In this document: piece after piece, positions 5,908 to 10,236 of the stretch
Layout of the letters: each line of letters opens with the position of its first letter
Position numbering within the stretch: the stretch's first letter is position 1
DNA from: an uncultured Nocardiopsis sp.
Lineage (GTDB): Bacteria; Actinomycetota; Actinomycetes; Streptosporangiales; Streptosporangiaceae
Reading direction: 5' to 3'
Assembly (NCBI GenBank): GCA_937957845.1
Contig: CALGOD010000788.1
Location: 1-10,236 of the forward strand
DNA length: 10,236 bases
The notes under the pieces: generated by a model
What the model was told of the DNA's origin: nothing
The model's input: only the letters and a program-made list of their open reading frames with translations
Databases searched by the model: none
Made by a program: the position numbers and the translations under genes

Positions 5908-6408
5908 TCAGCGTGCCTGTGCGGGCGGTCCGTCGTGGCGGCGACCGGATCCGTCGGTCTCCAGGTGAGTGCACACCCACCTGCCGGCCTCTCGCCTGGC
6001 CCGGAAGGCGAAGGCCCGCGAACGCCGGTCACAGCGGATCACCGCGCTGGCCTCCACCCCGTCATGGCCCAGCGGCTGGTGGAAGACCCATGTCAGCCGG
6101 GGCACGATCTCACAGGAGACCATGCCGCGCGCACGGCGCAGCTCCTCCCTGACCGGGACCGTCACGTGGCCGTTCAGCACCTCGGGGGCACGACGACCCA
6201 CCAGGACCTCCGCCATGCGCTGGGCCAGAAGACGGATGTCACCGGGGGTCCGGTGGCCCGCCAACATCGGGGCCCCGCACCTGCCCGCGAAGGTGCCGTG
6301 CGGGACGATCGGGGTGCGTGCGGGGGTGCGGACCGGACGGTGACGGGCCAGGGCACCGCGGGTGCACAGAGAACGGGGACAGGAGCGACTGTCGGGGGTG
6401 TAGGACAT
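5908..6408 (-). CDS. Rv3235-family protein (DUF6459-like), function unknown
   Basis: This 166-residue protein matches the actinobacterial Rv3235 family, whose biochemical role is not established. The conserved core is about residues 55-150. It has a helical LAQRMAEVLVGRRAPEVLNG segment (61-80), a middle part with VREELRRARG and the typical closing segment GRWVCTHLE (142-150). The first 50 residues are Arg/Pro/Cys-rich and probably disordered, and the tail is polar. There is no membrane helix or signal peptide. I choose the ATG at 6408 because GGAAGGG lies about 8 nt upstream and the family-like sequence follows. A longer frame from 6540 reads through a non-conserved stretch and across the divergent GDPD promoter. 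The ribosome binding site is half of a 12-bp palindrome, CCTTCCGGAAGG (6418-6429). The gene stands alone, divergent from the GDPD gene and followed by hairpins. In mycobacteria Rv3235 lies near secA1; no secretion gene is visible here. Confidence 0.8.
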   Translation of the reverse strand: MSYTPDSRSCPRSLCTRGALARHRPVRTPARTPIVPHGTFAGRCGAPMLAGHRTPGDIRLLAQRMAEVLVGRRAPEVLNGHVTVPVREELRRARGMVSCEIVPRLTWVFHQPLGHDGVEASAVIRCDRRSRAFAFRARREAGRWVCTHLETDGSGRRHDGPPAQAR

Positions 6409-6417
6409 GAACGGATC

Positions 6418-6429
6418 CCTTCCGGAAGG
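6418..6429. promoter_or_regulatory. 12-bp palindrome covering the Rv3235-like ribosome binding site
   Basis: CCTTCCGGAAGG is perfectly self-complementary, and its minus-strand GGAAGG is the apparent Shine-Dalgarno of the gene starting at 6408. As RNA it can fold only a 4-bp stem. As DNA it could bind a dimeric regulator in the divergent spacer 6409-6560. Confidence 0.3.
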
Positions 6430-6523
6430 ATGACGTCTGCCTTCACCCGTGCACAGAGGCCGTGAACCTTCCCGCGACCACCTGGCATTCCAGCTTTCCG
6501 GATATTTCCCGGTCCCACGGTGG

Positions 6524-6554
6524 TGGACACGCCGTGCCACTCACACGGCATACT
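6524..6554 (+). promoter_or_regulatory. Leaderless promoter of the GDPD gene
   Basis: TGGACA (6524-6529) matches TTGACA at 5 of 6 positions, and CATACT (6549-6554) is a TATAAT-like -10 after a 19-nt spacer. The -10 ends 6 nt before GTG at 6561, so the transcript should begin on the start codon. No Shine-Dalgarno sequence is present, in agreement. Confidence 0.55.
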
Positions 6555-6560
6555 GCGAGA

Positions 6561-7394
6561 GTGACCCACGTCTACCTCTCCTCCCCCGTGCCCGTGGCCC
6601 TCGCTCACCGAGGCGGATGGCTCACAGACGACCAGGGCGTACGCCGCACCGAACTGGAGAACACGGCCGTGGCCTTCCAGCACGCCATCGACCTCGGCTA
6701 CACGTACCTGGAGACGGACGTGCACGCCACGAGCGACGGCGTCCTCATGGCCTTCCACGACCACACCCTCGACCGCGCCACCGACATGTCCGGCGCCATC
6801 GGCGAGCTGCCCCACCGGGAGGTCTCCCGTGCCCGCGTGGCCGGACGCGAACCGGTTCCGGTGTTGGAGGACCTTCTCGGTTCCTGGCCCGAGGCGCGGT
6901 TCAACATCGACATGAAGGCCGACGCGGCCGTTCTTCCACTGCTGGAGGTGCTGCGCCGGACCAACGCCTGGGACCGGGTGTGCGTCACCTCCTTCGACCA
7001 ACGCCGTCTGGACCGGGCACGCAGGCTCTTCGACCGCCCGGTCGCCACCTCCTGCGGTCCCCTGGACGTGGTGAGGCTACGGGTGGCCTCCCTGTCCCCT
7101 CTGTTGCGCGCCCTGGCCGGCCGGGTCCCGGTGTGCGCACAGATCCCGCTGCGGCACGGCACCTTCCCCGTGCTCAGCCGCGACCTGATCCGCACCGCGC
7201 ACCTGCTCGGGATGCAGGTGCACGTGTGGACCGTCAACGATCCCCACGTGATGGAACGCCTGCTCGACGCGGGCGTGGCCGGGATCGTCACCGACAACAC
7301 CGCCGCACTCAAACGGCTGCTGATCCGGCGCGGCCAGTGGAGCGGCGCCACCGGCCACGATCCCGGCCACGAGATCCCCCTCCAGAACGGATAG
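6561..7394 (+). CDS. Glycerophosphodiester phosphodiesterase family protein
   Basis: This 277-residue TIM-barrel enzyme should hydrolyse glycerophosphodiesters to glycerol-3-phosphate and an alcohol, using a divalent metal. The catalytic set is present: His16-Arg17 in AHRGG, Glu33 in ELENT, Glu51 and Asp53 in LETDVH and His66 in FHDHTLDRAT. The fourth-strand motif reads NIDMK (115-119), where many members have a Glu-containing EIK. The barrel closes with VWTVND (222-227) and GIVTDN (241-246). There is no signal peptide, so it probably acts in the cytosol on imported or recycled head groups. I start it at GTG 6561, which has a -10 (CATACT) 6 nt upstream; an in-frame GTG at 6462 would add 33 non-conserved residues and bury the promoter. 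It is 6 bp upstream of the transporter gene, clearly one operon. Confidence 0.93.
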   Translation: MTHVYLSSPVPVALAHRGGWLTDDQGVRRTELENTAVAFQHAIDLGYTYLETDVHATSDGVLMAFHDHTLDRATDMSGAIGELPHREVSRARVAGREPVPVLEDLLGSWPEARFNIDMKADAAVLPLLEVLRRTNAWDRVCVTSFDQRRLDRARRLFDRPVATSCGPLDVVRLRVASLSPLLRALAGRVPVCAQIPLRHGTFPVLSRDLIRTAHLLGMQVHVWTVNDPHVMERLLDAGVAGIVTDNTAALKRLLIRRGQWSGATGHDPGHEIPLQNG

Positions 7395-7400
7395 TGCCCC

Positions 7401-8798
7401 ATGTCCACACCAACGGAGACCAACGCCCCCTCCCCCGACTCCGGTCAGCGCAGGCGCGAGCAACGGGGGTGGTACGTCTACGACTGGGCCAACTCGGTGT
7501 TCATGACCTCGGTGGTGACCGTGCTCATCGGTCCCTACCTGAGCAACCTGGCGTGTACGTCCGCGGGCGCGCCGGACTCCGCCTCCTGTCTGGACCGTTC
7601 ACTGTCCATCACCCCGCTCGGGCTGGACTTCCTGTCCCTGCACCCCAACGCGCTCTACCCCGCACTGACCACTTTGGCGATCCTCCTGCAGATCGTGCTC
7701 CTGCCGGTGGTGGGCTCGATGGCCGACCACTCCCGGTACAAGAAGCAGTGGCTGTTCTGGCTGGCCTTCGGCGGCTCACTGTGCACCGTGGGGCTGTACT
7801 TCGCCGGCGGCGGCTACATGGTGGCGTCGGTGCTGTTCGTCCTGGCCAACGTGCTGTACGGGCTCTCGATCGTGGTCTACAACGCGTTCCTGCCCGAGAT
7901 CGCCACACCGGACGAACGCGACCGGGTCTCGGTGACCGGCTGGGGCATCGGCTACCTGGGCGGTGCCCTGCTGCTGGCCGTCCACCTGGGCCTGGTGACC
8001 GGCGCGGACTCTTTGGGCATCGGCACCGACGACGCCGCGCGCATCGCCTTCGTCTCCGTCGGTTTCTGGTGGGCGGGCTTCACCGTCATGGCGATCAGAC
8101 CTCTGCGCAACCGCTACGGCGCGCTCGCCGCACGCGGGCGCGGCCGTGCGGAGGTGGGCCGGTCTCTGCGCGAGTTCGGCAGAACGCTCAAGGACATGCG
8201 CAGGTATCCGAACACCATCCTGTTCCTCCTGGCCTTCATTTTCTTCAACGACGGTGTGCAGGCGGCCATCCGTTACGCGGCGCCGTTCGCCACCCAGGAC
8301 CTGGGGCTTGCGCAGGACACGCTGATCGTCACGATCCTCATCATCCAGTTCGTGGCCTTCGGCGGCGCGCTGCTGACCGGCCGGGTCGCCCGCGTCATCG
8401 GCGCCAAGAACACCGTGATGGCCACGCTCGTGGTCTGGGGCGGCCTGGTGGCGGCGGCCTATTTCCTGCCCGCGGGGAACGTGCCACTGTTCATCGCCAT
8501 GGGTGTGGGGATCGGCCTGGTGCTGGGCGGCACCCAGTCACTGGCCCGGTCGCTGTACTCCCAGCTCATCCCCCGGGGACGTGAGGCCGAGTACTTCAGC
8601 CTGTTCCAGATCTCCGACAAGGGATCGACCTTCCTGGGATCACTGGCGGTGACCGTCGCGGTCTCCCTCACCGGCGGCTACCGGGTGGCGATCCTGTCGC
8701 TGCTGGCGTTCTTCGTCCTCGGCGGGATCCTGCTGTGGCGTACCCGTATCCGCGAGGGCATCATCGCGGTGGGCAACGAGGTGCCCGACAGGCTCTGA
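7401..8798 (+). CDS. MFS transporter of the UMF1 / Atg22-like family
   Basis: This 465-residue membrane protein has about 12 helices. It belongs to the MFS branch named after unidentified major facilitator 1, related to yeast vacuolar effluxer Atg22, where the role is amino-acid export; bacterial substrates are unknown. Marks of the family are the WYVYDWANS opening (about 24-32), GSMADHSRYKKQW after helix 2-3 (an MFS loop motif), NAFLPEIA, and the late motif GGTQSLARSLYSQLIP with EAEYFSLF (about 376-402). The N-terminal 23 residues are polar, and a charged cytosolic loop (RNRYGALAARGRGRAEVGR) splits the two halves. The length is normal and nothing is missing. ATG lies 6 bp after the GDPD stop with only a weak GGATAG upstream, so translation probably depends on the first gene. 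A hairpin at 8833-8847 follows. Confidence 0.95.
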   Translation: MSTPTETNAPSPDSGQRRREQRGWYVYDWANSVFMTSVVTVLIGPYLSNLACTSAGAPDSASCLDRSLSITPLGLDFLSLHPNALYPALTTLAILLQIVLLPVVGSMADHSRYKKQWLFWLAFGGSLCTVGLYFAGGGYMVASVLFVLANVLYGLSIVVYNAFLPEIATPDERDRVSVTGWGIGYLGGALLLAVHLGLVTGADSLGIGTDDAARIAFVSVGFWWAGFTVMAIRPLRNRYGALAARGRGRAEVGRSLREFGRTLKDMRRYPNTILFLLAFIFFNDGVQAAIRYAAPFATQDLGLAQDTLIVTILIIQFVAFGGALLTGRVARVIGAKNTVMATLVVWGGLVAAAYFLPAGNVPLFIAMGVGIGLVLGGTQSLARSLYSQLIPRGREAEYFSLFQISDKGSTFLGSLAVTVAVSLTGGYRVAILSLLAFFVLGGILLWRTRIREGIIAVGNEVPDRL

Positions 8799-8832
8799 GC
8801 CAAGCCCCTTCGGGACCCGGCCACCGCACAGG

Positions 8833-8847
8833 CCCTCCCCCGGAGGG
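8833..8847 (+). terminator. Possible terminator after the transporter gene
   Basis: CCCTCC (8833-8838) and GGAGGG (8842-8847) form a 6-bp GC stem with a CCC loop, 34 nt after the transporter stop and before the candidate helicase -10. There is no T-tract; the call rests on position and stem strength. Confidence 0.4.
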
Positions 8848-8871
8848 GCGCTCCCTGTCACCGACCCTCGT

Positions 8872-8877
8872 CATACT
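8872..8877 (+). promoter_or_regulatory. Candidate -10 of the helicase gene
   Basis: CATACT, the same hexamer as the GDPD -10, lies 34 nt before the helicase GTG. A clear -35 is not visible 16-18 nt upstream. The leader of about 28 nt would hold the GGGAGG ribosome binding site. Confidence 0.4.
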
Positions 8878-8911
8878 TGGGGCGGCGAACAGCGAGAACA
8901 CGGGAGGTGCG

Positions 8912-10236
8912 GTGCGCGTCGTGCACGGTGTGTGGACCGGGAACGCGCTGACGGTGTGGGCCGAGGACGGTCCCGGTGCGAAGGCCGGGAGCGGGGGCGG
9001 GAACGGCGTGCGTCCGCACCCGTTCGCGTGGGACGTGGAGGGCCTGCGCGCGGTGTTGCGAAGGGTCTGCGGGGATGGGGTCTCCTCGGCGCGGGCCGGT
9101 CACCTGGAACTGACGCTGCCGGGTCGGGTCCTTGGTCCGTTCTCCTCCACCGACGCGCCCGGCTCGGCACCGGCCGCCTTCCATTCCTGGAAGGTGCCCG
9201 CGCTGCGCCTGGACGGCGCGGACGCCGAGCGACTGTTGTCCGCACCGGACCTGGCCGGGGCGGTGGCCGGCCCCTCCTTGGAGCACCTGCGCGCGGTCCG
9301 CGACTTCGCCGAACGGCTCGTGGCCTCCGGGTGCGTACTACCCGACCTGGTGGGCGATCCGCCTCGTGCGCGGTGGCGTCCCGCCCCTTTGGACTGGGCG
9401 GAGGAACACCTGTCCGCGCTCACCGCCGCCCTGCCCGCCTCCGCCCGCGCCCACCTCCCCGGAGAGCCGCCGGACGTGGTGGCGCGCGCCTGCGTGCTCG
9501 CACCCTTGGAACTGCTCACCGACATCGTGGCCCGCCGCCTGGCCCGGGCACGGCCCGGCGGTGCGAGCCTGGCCGATGGTGGGGAGCCCACTCCCGGCCG
9601 ACTGTTGGCCGAGGCGCTCACCGATGACCACACCCTGGTCGACGCCGACACCGCGGCCCGGCTGCGCGGCCCTTTGCGCGAGTGGCGCGCTCGGGTCCGC
9701 GGTACCGGGCGCGCCGCACTGTTGTTCCTGCTGCGCGAACCCGACCGGGACGGCCCGTGGTCGGTGGAGTTCTGGGTGCGTTCGGTCACCGACCCCGGTC
9801 TGCGTCTGCCCCTGGAGCAGGTGTGGCGGGGCGAGGGCGCCGCCTGGCTTCCCTCCGACGTGGGTGTCACCGCCCTGGCCGACCTGCGCCGGGCCGCCCG
9901 CCACCATCCCTTGCTGCACCGCACACTGCGCGACCTGGCACCGGAACGCCTGCTGTTGAGCACCCGGGACGCCGAGACGTTCATCGCCGAGGCGGCCCCC
10001 CGGTTGAGCGCGGCGGGGTTCGCCGTGGTCCTGCCCGAATGGAGGTCCCGGCCGGGCCTGGGATTGCGCGTGACGGTCGAGGAACCCGTGCGCAGGCGGC
10101 GTACCGGGGGTATCGGCCCTTCGGCCCTGGTCGACGTGTCCTTCGAGGCCCTGCTGCACGGTGGGGAGGGTGGGCGGGCCGGACCCCTCACCGAGGAGGA
10201 ACTGGACGAACTCGCCGAGCTGACCCGCCTCAAACG
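8912..10236 (+). CDS. SNF2-type DEAD/DEAH-box helicase, N-terminal part (cut by window edge)
   Basis: The frame stays open from GTG 8912 to the right edge, giving 441 residues plus two bases. It starts with MRVVHGVWTGNALTVWAED, the usual opening of large actinobacterial SNF2-like helicases. It contains their SNF2-associated domain (DUF3670/SNF2_assoc type) toward the end: DVSFEALLHGGE (about 408-419) and GPLTEEELDELAELTRLK (about 424-441), which normally precedes the PLVRLRG segment and the ATPase core. The Walker A/B motifs and helicase C domain must lie beyond the window. GGGAGG (8902-8907) precedes the GTG by only 4 nt; GTG at 8921 is an alternative, but the family pattern favours 8912. 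Relatives are double-stranded-DNA translocases of about 1,000 residues, with roles in DNA repair, chromatin-like remodelling or defence not well defined in actinomycetes. The protein is Leu/Ala/Arg-rich with codon use like its neighbours. Confidence 0.88.
   Translation, partial: MRVVHGVWTGNALTVWAEDGPGAKAGSGGGNGVRPHPFAWDVEGLRAVLRRVCGDGVSSARAGHLELTLPGRVLGPFSSTDAPGSAPAAFHSWKVPALRLDGADAERLLSAPDLAGAVAGPSLEHLRAVRDFAERLVASGCVLPDLVGDPPRARWRPAPLDWAEEHLSALTAALPASARAHLPGEPPDVVARACVLAPLELLTDIVARRLARARPGGASLADGGEPTPGRLLAEALTDDHTLVDADTAARLRGPLREWRARVRGTGRAALLFLLREPDRDGPWSVEFWVRSVTDPGLRLPLEQVWRGEGAAWLPSDVGVTALADLRRAARHHPLLHRTLRDLAPERLLLSTRDAETFIAEAAPRLSAAGFAVVLPEWRSRPGLGLRVTVEEPVRRRRTGGIGPSALVDVSFEALLHGGEGGRAGPLTEEELDELAELTRLK

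Noticed and set aside
6409..6540. Longer N-terminus for the Rv3235-like protein
   Set aside because: The extension is non-conserved in character and lacks a ribosome binding site, while ATG 6408 has GGAAGGG at good spacing.
6462..6560. Longer N-terminus for the GDPD protein from GTG 6462
   Set aside because: The added residues are low-quality sequence and the frame would cover the apparent promoter; the family start lies shortly before AHRGG.
6449..8584. Long plus-strand open frame of 711 codons over the GDPD and transporter genes
   Set aside because: It is Arg/Pro/Gly/His-rich with no domain and lies out of frame with two clear family members; a GC-rich shadow.
1..10236. CRISPR array, tRNA genes, insertion sequences or attachment sites
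   Set aside because: No regularly spaced direct repeats, cloverleaf-like sequence, transposase or integrase was seen on either strand.

Overview
The window is high-GC DNA with strongly G/C-biased third codon positions, GTG and TTG starts beside ATG, and weak ribosome binding sites. It encodes an Rv3235-family protein and an actinobacterial-type SNF2 helicase. Together these point to an actinomycete chromosome, most likely a Nocardiopsis-like member of the Streptosporangiales; the genus is an inference. I see no tRNA, rRNA, transposase, integrase, CRISPR array or phage gene, so this looks like ordinary core or conserved accessory chromosome.

Layout. About 93-6408 is a run of minus-strand genes, read here from high to low coordinate. 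They are an Rv3235-family protein (5908-6408), a possible 52-residue leader ORF (5573-5731) whose stop overlaps the next start, and an S9 prolyl-oligopeptidase-type peptidase (3678-5576). After a strong terminator hairpin comes a 476-bp gene-free gap, then a secreted coiled-coil NlpC/P60 peptidoglycan hydrolase (2200-3201). A tiny hydrophobic membrane protein (1871-2047) and a family 2 glycosyltransferase (93-1733) end the run. From 6561 the plus strand carries a glycerophosphodiester phosphodiesterase (6561-7394) and a UMF1/Atg22-like MFS transporter (7401-8798) as a two-gene operon. A SNF2-type helicase follows from 8912 and is cut by the right edge.

How the genes fit together. Most are probably separate transcription units: terminator-like hairpins lie after the S9 peptidase, the NlpC/P60 gene, the Rv3235-like gene and the transporter. 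The only clear operon is GDPD plus UMF1 transporter (6-bp gap), where phospholipid head-group breakdown could be paired with a transporter. The NlpC/P60 enzyme, the glycosyltransferase and the small membrane protein are envelope-related or plausibly so, but nothing ties them into one pathway.

The most interesting signals are regulatory. Several genes have a -10-like hexamer only 6-7 nt before the start codon, which suggests leaderless mRNAs and in two cases changes the preferred start. A 52-codon ORF with such a promoter overlaps the S9 peptidase start by ATGA. A perfect 7-bp inverted repeat covers the predicted -10 of the NlpC/P60 gene. I did not find a clearly novel multi-gene system.
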